NCBI GenBank assembly: GCA_963975425.1
Contig: CAXBGS010000008.1
Location: forward strand, 248,001 to 312,000
Direction: 5' to 3'
Length of the DNA: 64,000 bases
DNA from: CAXBGS01 sp963975425
GTDB lineage: Bacteria; Planctomycetota; Planctomycetia; Pirellulales; Pirellulaceae
Shown in pieces: positions 18,235-26,144 of the stretch. Under the pieces are notes generated by a model that searched no databases, had not been told where the DNA came from, and saw only the letters and a list, made by a program, of their open reading frames with translations. The translations under genes were made by a program, and so were the position numbers. How positions within the stretch are numbered: position 1 is the first letter of the stretch; every line of letters begins with the position of its first letter.

Positions 18235-18513
18235 GCCCAGTCTGCCCAAGACTTCTAGCATTTCATCACATGTGATGTAACGACGGTGATGTTGGACTTT
18301 GTATTGGTCGATCGCTAGCGCCAATTCGCGGCCATCCTCGGTCAGTCCGGTGTGAGAGCTTCCGAACTGTCGTCGCTCACCGCCACCGGTGCGTCCTCTG
18401 GATCCACGCCGGTCGACGAAACCTTCCGACTCCACGTCACGCGCGTTCCCGACAGGAAACGACGATGGGGAAGAAGTGGCGATATCGGTGCTGGGAGTGG
18501 TTGAGAACGACAT
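18217..18513 (-). CDS. Small conserved hypothetical protein
   Basis: 98 residues. The N-terminal half is Ser/Gly/Arg-rich. The C-terminal half looks conserved and folded: QFGSSHTGLTEDGRELALAI, then DQYKVQHHRRYITCDEMLEV and a final LGRLGYSKNA. I believe this C-terminal pattern recurs in planctomycete proteins of unknown function, but I cannot check it here. A basic helix with an ITCDEMLEVL segment might bind nucleic acid; that is speculation. The stop codon is inside a 20-bp tandem repeat, so the last residues may vary between strains. Confidence 0.65.
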   Translation of the reverse strand: MSFSTTPSTDIATSSPSSFPVGNARDVESEGFVDRRGSRGRTGGGERRQFGSSHTGLTEDGRELALAIDQYKVQHHRRYITCDEMLEVLGRLGYSKNA

Positions 18514-18736
18514 AGCAGAATTCTCGGCAGTGAAGTAAATCAGGATTCAGACCGGACGTTACAGTCTGACCCTCAGGAAACCTACTTCACGAATTCGCAT
18601 GGTGCGCCGGATTTAGAGCTCTGTCGATCAAAACGCGCCCTATGATGCCGTCTGACGCATCACTTGGGTAATCTCTTGCGCGTGCGCAATCAGAACATCC
18701 TGCATAGGCCGGCCAACCCGACCATCCGGAATAGGG

Positions 18737-19669
18737 TCATCGGAGCCTTTGATCATCTTCGCCGCCCGCATCGGATTCACTCGCCAGCCGTTCCTGTTGC
18801 GAGTACAGACGCTGAATCAAACCATCCGATCGGCCCGCATCGGGGTCCAACTGCATCGCGATATCGATCTGTCGACGGGCGGTTTCGACGTCCCCGCGGT
18901 CAAGACAGACTGAGGCAACGTGCAAATGGGCCGCCGGGTCGTTGGGATCTTTTTCAACGGCGTTGGCAAAGCACCGATAAGCTTCGTCGGTGCATCCAAG
19001 CTGTCGCATCGCGATCCCTTTTAGCAACTGCGCACGAGCTGACTGATCTTCGCCACCCACGCCGTCTTCGAGTCGTTCCAGCGTGGCCAATAGTCGGTCA
19101 TAGCGCCCTTCGGCTCGATAGATTTCGGCAGCCTGCAATTGCACGCTGGGAAAATCCGGTTGGATGGCGAGTGCACGGTGATAGGCGGCCAACGCTTCTT
19201 CGGTATGGTTTTTCGCGGCAAGGCAATCGCCACGCAGCGCCCAAACCTCCGCCGAGTGCCGATCGGCTTCGAGCGCCAGCTGGCATTGACGATCCGCATC
19301 ATCAAGTCGGCCGACTTCCAGATACATGCGTCCCAGACGCTGGACCAACTTGGGATCGCCGGCGCTCAGCCGTACGGATTGTTCCATGTGGCGGATCGCC
19401 TGGTCCCGCTCTTGCCGCTGCCACATCGATTCGGCCAGCCCACGGTGTGCCCGGTCATCCGCTTTGGAAACATCCAACGCACTGGCGAACAAGTTTTCGG
19501 CGGTGTCCCACTGACCGTCGCGCATCGCTTCCATCCCGGCCCGCGATAGCCGACGAGCCGAAATCGATTGCCGACTTTCTCCGATCCGGCCAATCGCCCG
19601 GCATCCGGCTGAACCGTGCAGGATCAATACGATCAAGCAAGTCCCGAAGCGGCAAATGAAGCGATCCAT
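18737..19669 (-). CDS. TPR-repeat protein, probable lipoprotein
   Basis: 310 residues from the ATG at 19669. A hydrophobic leader (CLIVLILHGSAGC) ends in a cysteine in lipobox-like context, although the -3 residue is Ser rather than Leu. It is followed by about six TPR units, for example AMRDGQWDTAENLFASALDV, MYLEVGRLDDADRQCQLALE and AAYHRALAIQPDFPSVQLQA, and a Glu/Asp-rich tail. It probably acts as a protein-interaction scaffold at the envelope. An alternative start 14 codons upstream (19711) would lengthen the basic N-terminus. It is divergent from the gene at 19850. Confidence 0.8.
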   Translation of the reverse strand: MDRFICRFGTCLIVLILHGSAGCRAIGRIGESRQSISARRLSRAGMEAMRDGQWDTAENLFASALDVSKADDRAHRGLAESMWQRQERDQAIRHMEQSVRLSAGDPKLVQRLGRMYLEVGRLDDADRQCQLALEADRHSAEVWALRGDCLAAKNHTEEALAAYHRALAIQPDFPSVQLQAAEIYRAEGRYDRLLATLERLEDGVGGEDQSARAQLLKGIAMRQLGCTDEAYRCFANAVEKDPNDPAAHLHVASVCLDRGDVETARRQIDIAMQLDPDAGRSDGLIQRLYSQQERLASESDAGGEDDQRLR

Positions 19670-19849
19670 CAAACGAACGAGAAGCCTAGAGAGCGGAACA
19701 AGCGTGACCACCGTTCATACATAGCAAACCGGCGCCCGGCATCGCAATGCAATCGCGAAAACGTTCGGCTGTCCCGGCTGGGTAATTCTCGGTCATTCAG
19801 GCAAAATAGGGGCCGCTGTTCTTTCCACGCCCGTCGACGACTTGATCTC

Positions 19850-20266
19850 ATGCCAGCAACGTTCGAATCCTACGGAATTAAGTTTCTGTATCCCGATAAC
19901 TGGACCGTACTGGACCGCGATGACGACGATTCCGGCAGCACACTGGAGCTTCCCAGCGGAGGATTCTTGTCGATCGACCAAGTCGATGCCTCCAGAGATG
20001 CTGATTCGTTCATCGACGAAGTCGCCGATACGCTGAAATCAGAGTACGACGAACTTGAACGAGAATGGGTCGACCTGCAGGGGGCGGGCGAGCATGAAAC
20101 GGCGGCGGACATGCGGTTCTATTACCTAGACCTGGTCATCGTTGCGCGGGTGATCGTCATGCCAACCGAGTCTGGCCCGCTGTTGATTCAATTTCAGGCC
20201 GAATCAAGAGACTTCGATGCGAACGAAAAAGTCCTGGACGCAATTTTGCTGCAGATCAGAAAGTAA
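19850..20266 (+). CDS. Hypothetical protein, possible PsbP/Mog1-like fold
   Basis: 138 residues from the ATG at 19850. It begins PATFESYGIKFLYPDNWTVL, a beta-hairpin pattern seen in PsbP, Mog1 and DcrB-like folds. It continues with GGFLSIDQVDASRDADSFID and a C-terminal FQAESRDFDANEKVLDAILL that fits the closing strand and helix of such folds. There is no signal peptide or membrane segment, so it is probably cytoplasmic. The frame extends upstream to 19616 but overlaps the divergent TPR gene and has poor composition. The fold assignment is a pattern match and tentative; no function is offered. Confidence 0.65.
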   Translation: MPATFESYGIKFLYPDNWTVLDRDDDDSGSTLELPSGGFLSIDQVDASRDADSFIDEVADTLKSEYDELEREWVDLQGAGEHETAADMRFYYLDLVIVARVIVMPTESGPLLIQFQAESRDFDANEKVLDAILLQIRK

Positions 20267-20311
20267 ACGGCTCGAGATATTTTCTCTGTCAGCTTGAACC
20301 GTCTCCCTCTG

Positions 20312-20815
20312 CTATACCAAATCTTGCTTGCGTTTCTTGCGGCGCGAGCGACTGCAGGCGCGGCAGACGCCTTGGATGATCATGCGGTGACCCTCGACGC
20401 GAAAACCGTGTTCCCCCGCGACGTCATCTCGCAATTTCATCAGTTCGTCGCTTTGAAATTCGAACAGCTTGCGGCACCGGGTGCAGTAAAGATGGTCGTG
20501 CTGTGGATAGCCGTAATCGTGCTCGTACACGGTTCGGCCGTCCAGCTGGAACGACCTCAGCAGCCCCGCATCGACGAACTCTCGCAGCGTACGGTAAACC
20601 GTTGCCGAACTGACATAGTTGTCCTGGCCGCGACGGGGCAGCCGCTCGATCAGTTCTTCCGCGTCAAAGTGCTCGTGGTCACTAAAGACTTCGCCGATCA
20701 AGAACTTGCGTTGTCCTGTTTGGCGAAGGCCACGGCTCTGTAAGTATTCTTCGAATCGCTCCTGTGGCGACAGGGCGACATCAAGCGGCTGCAGGGGTTC
20801 GATGGAATCAGACAC
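20312..20815 (-). CDS. Fur-family metal-responsive repressor
   Basis: 167 residues with the complete Fur layout: an N-terminal winged helix (LRQTGQRKFLIGEVFSDHEH, HFDAEELIERL, SSATVYRTLREFVDAGLL) and the metal-binding and dimerisation domain with HDHLYCTRC and a second pair GVCRACSRSR forming the structural zinc site. The last residues are Lys/Arg-rich. Fur, Zur, PerR and Mur cannot be told apart safely by eye; the HDHLYC motif favours Fur or Zur. It probably represses metal uptake genes when loaded. No obvious target gene is adjacent. Confidence 0.92.
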   Translation of the reverse strand: MSDSIEPLQPLDVALSPQERFEEYLQSRGLRQTGQRKFLIGEVFSDHEHFDAEELIERLPRRGQDNYVSSATVYRTLREFVDAGLLRSFQLDGRTVYEHDYGYPQHDHLYCTRCRKLFEFQSDELMKLRDDVAGEHGFRVEGHRMIIQGVCRACSRSRRKKRKQDLV

Positions 20816-21117
20816 GTCGTCGGCTGTGATAAGTACTTGTTCAGTGACGCAGGTATCTTAGTACAACATCTAGTCCCCAGTGCATCTACCGCCATTTCCT
20901 GCGTTGAAGCAAGACTCAGCGACATTGCCGGGGCAGGGGAGTGAGGTTTTCCGATTCCAGGGTCGAAATCTTCACCATTGCGACCGAAAGAGCCCAACTC
21001 TCCCGACCGGGGGGAGAGAAATCCATGCGGCGCCGAATCCAACCGTTGTTGGAGGTCCGGCGCTAACGGATCAAAGAATCGCCCGGATCACGCGAGTTGA
21101 TCGAGGAATCGATCGGA
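20816..21117. other. Intergenic region between fur-like gene and flgM
   Basis: Holds the Fur-family gene's upstream region and the 3' flank of flgM. The right part is the 30-bp duplication at 21085. I see no gene and no convincing Fur box. Confidence 0.5.
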
Positions 21118-21144
21118 TCACGCGAGTTGATCGAGGAATCGATC
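21085..21144. repeat. 30-bp perfect tandem duplication over the flgM stop
   Basis: Two identical 30-base units, 21085-21114 and 21115-21144. The second contains the last eight sense codons of flgM and its TGA (21118-21120); the first is an extra copy downstream of the stop. It is therefore a copy of a coding 3' end. Confidence 0.92.
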
Positions 21145-21432
21145 AAGTGCGGCGTCTAGCTTTTCGGGGGTGTCGTAGTTGCCGTCCGCGATTTGTCGCC
21201 GAATATCGGCAACGCGATCGACTCGAATTTCACCACCACCGGCGACTTGAGACGACAAGTCCAGACGGTTTGCGCCCGAGGCGGCTTGGCTCAGATCGAG
21301 CTGATCCACGGGCGTGGCCGATGGTTTGGATCCAGACGGATCAACTGACTGAAGCCGTTGAGGAGTTTGGTTGGCTTGGGCAGGATTGAGACCTTGACCA
21401 GCAGAAACTCGGAATGGGCCGTAAATTTGCAT
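21118..21432 (-). CDS. flgM: Flagellar anti-sigma factor FlgM
   Basis: 104 residues. The N-terminal half is Gln/Ser/Pro-rich and disordered. The C-terminal half carries the sigma-28 binding helices of FlgM: LDLSSQVAGG, then IRVDRVADIRRQIADGNYDT and PEKLDAALDRFLDQLA. FlgM holds FliA (sigma-28) inactive until it is exported through the completed hook-basal body, which releases late flagellar genes. It is far from the flagellar export genes at 61-64 kb in this window but in the same function. It appears monocistronic. A 3'-end duplication follows. Confidence 0.85.
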   Translation of the reverse strand: MQIYGPFRVSAGQGLNPAQANQTPQRLQSVDPSGSKPSATPVDQLDLSQAASGANRLDLSSQVAGGGEIRVDRVADIRRQIADGNYDTPEKLDAALDRFLDQLA

Positions 21433-22305
21433 TTTCGATATTGCTCCCTGGTGGGACTGAAATTGCCATCAAACCGAGACCCTCGCCCTACCTTGAGCGG
21501 AGATTCGTCGACCTGATTGGATGCGAAGCGCGACAGTGATCGGGCCACCAAAGAACGAACATCATGTTCGATTCCCGAGGCCGTTTCCAATTCGATCGTT
21601 GGCGCCGCTATCCTTGTCCCAGGAAGCAATCCGTAAGCGAAAAGAGACTTTTCAGCGCGAAACTGGTGGAAACATAAGGGTTTATCGGCCCTCCCGCTTC
21701 TCAGCTTCAATCAATTTTCGCTGTCGAACTGCAATTCAGAGAACAAGCATCTCGCACGTCGCCGAACGTTAGCAGAGCCGTGAAACATTTCGCAAGGGCA
21801 AACAAAGTCCGCAAACACACGTCGCATCAATCCAAAGTGGCTCGCCGGGCGCAAACGAGATTTGCCGGGCGCAAACGAGATTTCTTGTCCCGAGAGCGAA
21901 TTTTCCGGACCATCGCAGACATCCCGGATTGAGTTGTTCGAAGTATCCGCGTGCCTTTTGGAAAATTGTTGATGGCGAGGGTCCGCATCACGACCTCGTC
22001 GCAGACACATCGCTAGCAGCGACACATCGCTTCTTGCGCGCAGCAACGTGTGGAAGCGGCAACATGGTGGAAGCGGCAACGCGGTGATTCCTGCCGCGAT
22101 CGGTAAGGTTCGCCAGTTCCCCACTTGGAATGCCGTGCCCCCAGAATCATGCGGTCGATGCGCCAAGTGACCGAAATGCCAGGTGACCGAAATATTGCAC
22201 GGTCATTCCAATATATTTTAGGTGCCGTTTGCTGCCTTTGCGTTCGGAAGTGGCTAGATTCGTAGAACATCCCGCCTTCTGCCAGAAACCCGAGACTGAG
22301 CAACC
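21433..22305. other. Long non-coding region upstream of the Gfo/Idh gene
   Basis: About 870 bases. It holds the flgM promoter region, several short duplications (20 bp at 21844-21883; 16-17 bp units near 22047-22080; 16-bp units near 22165-22196) and an AT-rich patch near 22205-22225. Minus-strand open frames here have Arg/Cys/His-rich composition typical of spurious frames. I found no structured RNA I could name. Confidence 0.5.
21844..21883. repeat. 20-bp perfect direct repeat, 2 units
   Basis: Two identical adjoining 20-base units, 21844-21863 and 21864-21883, in non-coding sequence upstream of the Gfo/Idh oxidoreductase gene. Confidence 0.9.
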
Positions 22306-23649
22306 ATGAAAAATCCCACCCCGCAATCCCCGGAAACCATCTCGCATCCCGCGGCAACAAAGTCCCCCCGCCGATCTTTCCTCAAACAATCCGCCGGCGC
22401 GGTGACGGCGACCTCGCTGGGGCAAACCCTAGCGGCCGCCGAGACACCTCACGTCAGTGTCAATGACGACATTCGAGTCGGACTGATCGGGTGTGGCGGC
22501 CGCGGCACCGGCGCCGTACTCAATGCACTCAAGGCCGATCCAGGTATCAAGCTGGTCGCGATGGCCGACGCATTCCAACAGCGTTTGGACCTCAGCCTGC
22601 AATCGCTACAGCGGCAAAAAGAGTTCACCGACCGCATCCTTGTCGAGGATGACATGCGGTTTGTCGGCATGGATGCATACAAGAAACTGTTAGCGACCGA
22701 CGTCGACGTGGTGCTGCTTACCACGCCACCGGCGTTTCGACCGCTGTTTATCCGAGCGGCCATCGAAGCGGGCAAACATGTCTTCGCCGAAAAACCCGGT
22801 GCCGTCGACCCGACCGGCGTGCGCAGCGTGCTGGAATCGACCGAACTAGCCAAACAAAAAGGTTTGTTCCTGGTCGCGGGTTTGCACGCGCGATATGAAC
22901 CAGAAACGATCGAGATGACTCGCCGCGTTCACGACGGCGCGATCGGCGAAATTTTGAACGCACGCATGACTCGCTATACCGGCGGGTTGTGGGTCAAACC
23001 ACGCGTGGAAGGCCAAACGGATGTCGAGTACCAGATTTCCAACTGGCACTATTTCACGTGGCTCTCGGGTGACTTTTTCATCGAACAGTTCGTTCACGAA
23101 ATCGACCGAATGGCTTGGGTCATCGGCGAATACCCGGTGTCTTGTTTGGCGACCGGCGGACGTCAAGCGCGAACCGAAAAGATGTACGGTCACAACTACG
23201 ACCACTTCGCCGCGCTTTACAAGTTTCCGGGCGGCGCGGAACTGTATGCAACGACGCGTCAGCAAAACGATTGTCCCCGTTCGTTCGAAATGCGACTGGC
23301 CGGCACCAAAGGTATTTGCAGCGGCGAAGGAAAAACGAAATACGACATCACGGGACCGGCCGCTTGGCAAACCGAACAACGCAACGGCAACCGGCAACAA
23401 GGCCACCAATTGGAACACAACGAGTTCTATAAACAGTTGCGGGCCGGCGGGTACATCAACAATGGTGAATACTTGGCCAAGTCGACGTTGATGGGAATCA
23501 TGGCGAGAGAATCAGCATACACCGGCCAAGAAATCACGTGGGACCAAGCCATCAGTGCCGCCCAAGATCTAATGCCCGATGATATCGAGTTCGACACGCC
23601 GGTACCTCAGTGGCAGGTCGCCGTGCCGGGCAAAACAAAGTTCGCCTAG
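22306..23649 (+). CDS. Tat-exported Gfo/Idh/MocA-family oxidoreductase
   Basis: 447 residues. A twin-arginine signal, SPRRSFLKQSAG (Arg22-Arg23), precedes a Rossmann domain with RVGLIGCGGRGTGAVLNAL. The EKP motif of the family is in HVFAEKPGAVDP. The C-terminal alpha/beta domain includes NWHYFTWLSGDFFIEQFVHE and HEIDRMAW, where His may act in catalysis. Members oxidise or epimerise sugars and cyclitols with a tightly held NAD(P); in planctomycetes many copies carry Tat signals and probably work in the periplasm on glycans such as sulfated polysaccharides. Substrate unknown. It converges with the secreted repeat protein gene, with a terminator hairpin between them. Confidence 0.93.
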   Translation: MKNPTPQSPETISHPAATKSPRRSFLKQSAGAVTATSLGQTLAAAETPHVSVNDDIRVGLIGCGGRGTGAVLNALKADPGIKLVAMADAFQQRLDLSLQSLQRQKEFTDRILVEDDMRFVGMDAYKKLLATDVDVVLLTTPPAFRPLFIRAAIEAGKHVFAEKPGAVDPTGVRSVLESTELAKQKGLFLVAGLHARYEPETIEMTRRVHDGAIGEILNARMTRYTGGLWVKPRVEGQTDVEYQISNWHYFTWLSGDFFIEQFVHEIDRMAWVIGEYPVSCLATGGRQARTEKMYGHNYDHFAALYKFPGGAELYATTRQQNDCPRSFEMRLAGTKGICSGEGKTKYDITGPAAWQTEQRNGNRQQGHQLEHNEFYKQLRAGGYINNGEYLAKSTLMGIMARESAYTGQEITWDQAISAAQDLMPDDIEFDTPVPQWQVAVPGKTKFA

Positions 23650-23680
23650 CAAGAGAAATCGCCTCGGCGAGCAGGCCCCC

Positions 23681-23713
23681 AAAAAAACCCCGCGTCGAGC
23701 CCGACGCGAGGTT
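23681..23713 (-). terminator. Intrinsic terminator for the minus-strand gene
   Basis: A 12-bp stem with one mismatch (23686-23697 with 23702-23713, four-base loop), followed on the minus strand by a run of seven T. It sits 30 bases after the stop of the gene at 23744-24280. On the plus strand the T-run is short, so it may work only weakly for the oxidoreductase gene. Confidence 0.85.
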
Positions 23714-23743
23714 TGGTAAGAACTGTGGTCGTTTGATCGCCGC

Positions 23744-24280
23744 TTAGTTGCCCCAGAACTGATTCGATGGGAATCCGGGTGAGCTATAAACCGGCGGGTT
23801 CGAATACACCGGCTGTGGATTCCAGCGTCGGTCGACTGCCGTTGCCCGCGAATTGCTGTATTGTCCGTAATCGGCCATTGAAACGGCACCGGCGTTGGCG
23901 TTAGACCAGCGGCCACTTGCAATCGCGGTACCACTGCTTCGTGCGAAACCGCCCAAGCTAAGTGCGGTTGAATCGGCGTGCGAACGGGCGCCCCAACCGT
24001 TAGCGTGCGAACGCCCATTGCTGATCGCCACGCCGCCGGCCGCGATGGCCGTGCTGTTGCCGCTGGCGAATCCGCCGTTGCGTCCGCTGCCTTGCATGTT
24101 GGCTCTCGCGAATCCGCCACCGGTCGCCATCGCGGTTGCGTTCAAGCGAGTGTTGCCGCGTCCGGATGCGGTTGAGATGGCGGTGCCGCCGGTCGAGTAA
24201 CTGGTAGCGGTGACTTGGGCGTCGGCTTCAACAGCGATCATACAAACAGCGGCCAAAGCAAGTGTGATAGTGCGGGTCAT
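23744..24280 (-). CDS. Secreted Ala/Gly/Ser-rich repeat protein
   Basis: 178 residues from the ATG at 24280, preceded by AAGGAAAC as a good ribosome site. The signal peptide (ITLALAAVCMIAVEADAQ) suggests cleavage after ADA or EADA. The mature part is low complexity with alternating small residues: TAISTASGRGN, LNATAMATGGGF, STAIAAGGVAIS, STALSLGGFARS, GTAIASGRW. The rhythm of A-x-A-x-G steps recalls the left-handed beta-roll of YadA-type adhesin heads, though no anchor or stalk is present. The C-terminus is Pro/Tyr/Asn-rich. I do not know its role; a surface or matrix protein is a reasonable guess. The upstream frame to 24478 is not part of the gene. Confidence 0.75.
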   Translation of the reverse strand: MTRTITLALAAVCMIAVEADAQVTATSYSTGGTAISTASGRGNTRLNATAMATGGGFARANMQGSGRNGGFASGNSTAIAAGGVAISNGRSHANGWGARSHADSTALSLGGFARSSGTAIASGRWSNANAGAVSMADYGQYSNSRATAVDRRWNPQPVYSNPPVYSSPGFPSNQFWGN

Positions 24281-24680
24281 CGTCAGGTTTCCTTGTCGGA
24301 ATCGGGTGAAAGATTTTGAAGTGCTCTTTTTTCGAAGATCGTTGTTGTCTTCACCGGAACCTGCGAAAGTGTTGAGCCAACCCCTTAAAACAATTTGGAA
24401 TTTTTGTGTGCGGTTTTCGCGAACGACCGACTTCGCACCTCGAGCCGTTCCCGCACCAAAGGGTGGTTCTATTTGCATGTCCTATTCGTCGCCAAATTCA
24501 TCCGAACCTGATTTGCCCCTCAGGTAAGATTGCGACGAAGAAAATCCGCCGGTACCAAACTCGGCTTGTCACGGTCGCTCGCGTCGCGATTGGTGCAATC
24601 CCACGCGATGGTCACACCGTCGTCGAACACGCGGAATCTGACACGGCACAGTGATCCTTTGCGCCGGTCTGCGATGACGA

Positions 24681-24710
24681 AAAAACCCGGAGCCAAACGT
24701 TGGCTCCGGG
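24681..24710 (-). terminator. Intrinsic terminator for the PDZ gene
   Basis: A perfect 11-bp stem (24686-24696 with 24700-24710, three-base loop) is followed on the minus strand by five T. It lies about 107 bases after the stop at 24817, beyond the 19-bp repeats. Confidence 0.88.
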
Positions 24711-24726
24711 CGGGTCGCTTATCAGG

Positions 24727-24802
24727 GTTCGTGCTGCTGTGCAGGGTTTGTGCTGCCGTGCAGTGTTTGTGCTGCCGTGCAGGGTTTGTGCTGCCATGCA
24801 GT
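24727..24802. repeat. 19-bp direct repeat, 4 units
   Basis: Units start at 24727, 24746, 24765 and 24784 with one to three differences each. The array lies between the PDZ gene stop and its terminator, so it should be transcribed as 3' untranslated RNA. Confidence 0.9.
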
Positions 24803-24816
24803 GATCGAGTCAGGCC

Positions 24817-25470
24817 CTACCGGACACCGTCCATCGCACGGAACGCTCGGCGCGTCGTCTCGGGTGAAAGCCCCGCGTCGAGAATCTGCTGTTGCAGATG
24901 GCTTCGTGTGCCTTGGACTCGCAACATCGTGTCCTTCAGGGCGGGCGTTGCGATTGCAATCTCTTGTTGATCACCGATCGAGCGAACCGCGATACTCTCA
25001 TTGCCCACGGCGAATGATGATGCGGAAACGCCACCGCGACGAGAGACATCCGCGGGCATCGGATAGAAACACGGAAAGGGCATGTGAAGACGGCGCACCT
25101 CACCGCGATGCAACGAGACGGCTCGCGTGTTGGGATTCAGCGACGGCAAGTCGGCGGGGGAGTTTACCGGATTTCCGTTGACTTCCAACAGAATATCGCC
25201 GACGTGCAATCCGAGTCTTGATGCTTGGCTGCCCGGCGGAATGCTCTGGACCAACATGCCGCCGTGGCTGGGCAGATCAGCAACATGCAATCGCAGAACG
25301 CTGGGTACCGGCGCGAACTGGACATCCCAAACAGCTTTGTTAACCAAACGGTAGCCGTCGCTTGTCTGGGCCGATGCGTCCACCGCAAAGGTTGCGAGCA
25401 GTCCGGCAACGATAGTGGCGGCGATGGTGGCAATCACGATCTTGCCGTAAGCAGTCGTCGAGTGAGTCAT
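24817..25470 (-). CDS. Membrane-anchored or secreted PDZ-domain protein
   Basis: 217 residues from the ATG at 25470. The leader (KIVIATIAATIVAGLLATFA) ends near VDASAQ and could be a signal peptide. A PDZ domain follows, with GGMLVQSIPPGSQASRLGLH and VGDILLEVNGNPVNSPADLP, the carboxylate-binding loop and core strands of HtrA/degP-type PDZ domains. No protease domain is present. The C-terminal ~60 residues are unassigned (IAIATPALKDTMLRVQGTRS). It may be a periplasmic adaptor for peptide C-termini. It is followed by tandem repeats and a good terminator and is probably monocistronic. Confidence 0.82.
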   Translation of the reverse strand: MTHSTTAYGKIVIATIAATIVAGLLATFAVDASAQTSDGYRLVNKAVWDVQFAPVPSVLRLHVADLPSHGGMLVQSIPPGSQASRLGLHVGDILLEVNGNPVNSPADLPSLNPNTRAVSLHRGEVRRLHMPFPCFYPMPADVSRRGGVSASSFAVGNESIAVRSIGDQQEIAIATPALKDTMLRVQGTRSHLQQQILDAGLSPETTRRAFRAMDGVR

Positions 25471-25806
25471 TGGATTTCTCGTCGGTGAGGATGATTTTTG
25501 CTGGGTGAGGCCGACAACAGCCGCCACAACCAAACCTGCGAGAATCCGATACGATCCCTTAACAAAAACCCAACTTTTCCCGTGACTTCAGCCGTCCCGC
25601 TGCGATGGGCAGGCCGCTCGAGCACCATCGATCGGCATCAGGACCACTGCTTTTCCTGTCCGTTTCAGCCGTCAAATGGCCCGGCCGCACGTGGAAACCC
25701 GATTTCGCTAGAATCGCAGCGGCGCACCGAAACGCATCAGCGAAACGCACTTGTGCCGCCTCGCTCACCCAGCCTCGATCACCCAACAAATCGCATCCAA
25801 AAAATC
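25471..25806. other. Divergent intergenic region before ppnP
   Basis: Separates the PDZ gene (minus) from ppnP (plus). The reading frame of ppnP stays open upstream to 25498 but the added sequence is Arg/Ser/Pro-rich and unlike the family. I see no other feature. Confidence 0.5.
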
Positions 25807-26085
25807 ATGATTGTGAACGAATATTTTGACGGCAACGTGAAATCCATCGGTTTTGAAAACGACGAGGGTCGAGCGACCGCCGGCGTCATGGCGACGGGCG
25901 AATACGAGTTTGGTACCAGCGAACACGAACGCATGAAAATCGTCTCCGGCCAGTTACAGGCGATGCTGCCCGGCGCCGATGCGATGCAATCCTATCGTGC
26001 AGGCGACGAGTTCGAGGTCGCGGCCAATCAGAAGTTTCAGGTAAAAGTGTTGCAGCCCACGGCCTACTTGTGCTTTTACGGATGA
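25807..26085 (+). CDS. ppnP: Pyrimidine/purine nucleoside phosphorylase (DUF1255)
   Basis: The ATG at 25807 gives 92 residues, close to the usual ~94 of the PpnP/YaiE family. The single-domain cupin starts NEYFDGNVKSIGFENDEGRA and ends with the family motif QPTAYLCFYG. PpnP splits purine and pyrimidine nucleosides with phosphate in the cytoplasm (shown for Escherichia coli YaiE), so this protein should act in nucleoside salvage. The central GEYEFGTSEHERMKIVSGQL is also typical. It stands alone, with 59 bases to the next gene on the same strand. Confidence 0.93.
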   Translation: MIVNEYFDGNVKSIGFENDEGRATAGVMATGEYEFGTSEHERMKIVSGQLQAMLPGADAMQSYRAGDEFEVAANQKFQVKVLQPTAYLCFYG

Positions 26086-26144
26086 GTCGGCCCGCCGCCG
26101 CGACAGCGACCGATACAAGCCAACCAACACGAGGATGAGAGCAC

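Larger units (their letters stand above)
24281..24816. other. Intergenic region with terminator and repeats
   Basis: The left part (24281-24680) is the promoter side of the secreted repeat protein gene and shows nothing else I can name. The right part holds a terminator and a 19-bp repeat, both belonging to the 3' end of the PDZ gene. Confidence 0.55.

Noticed and set aside
21291..21710. Minus-strand frame overlapping flgM
   Set aside because: It overlaps flgM out of phase; FlgM has a recognisable sigma-binding domain and this frame has none.
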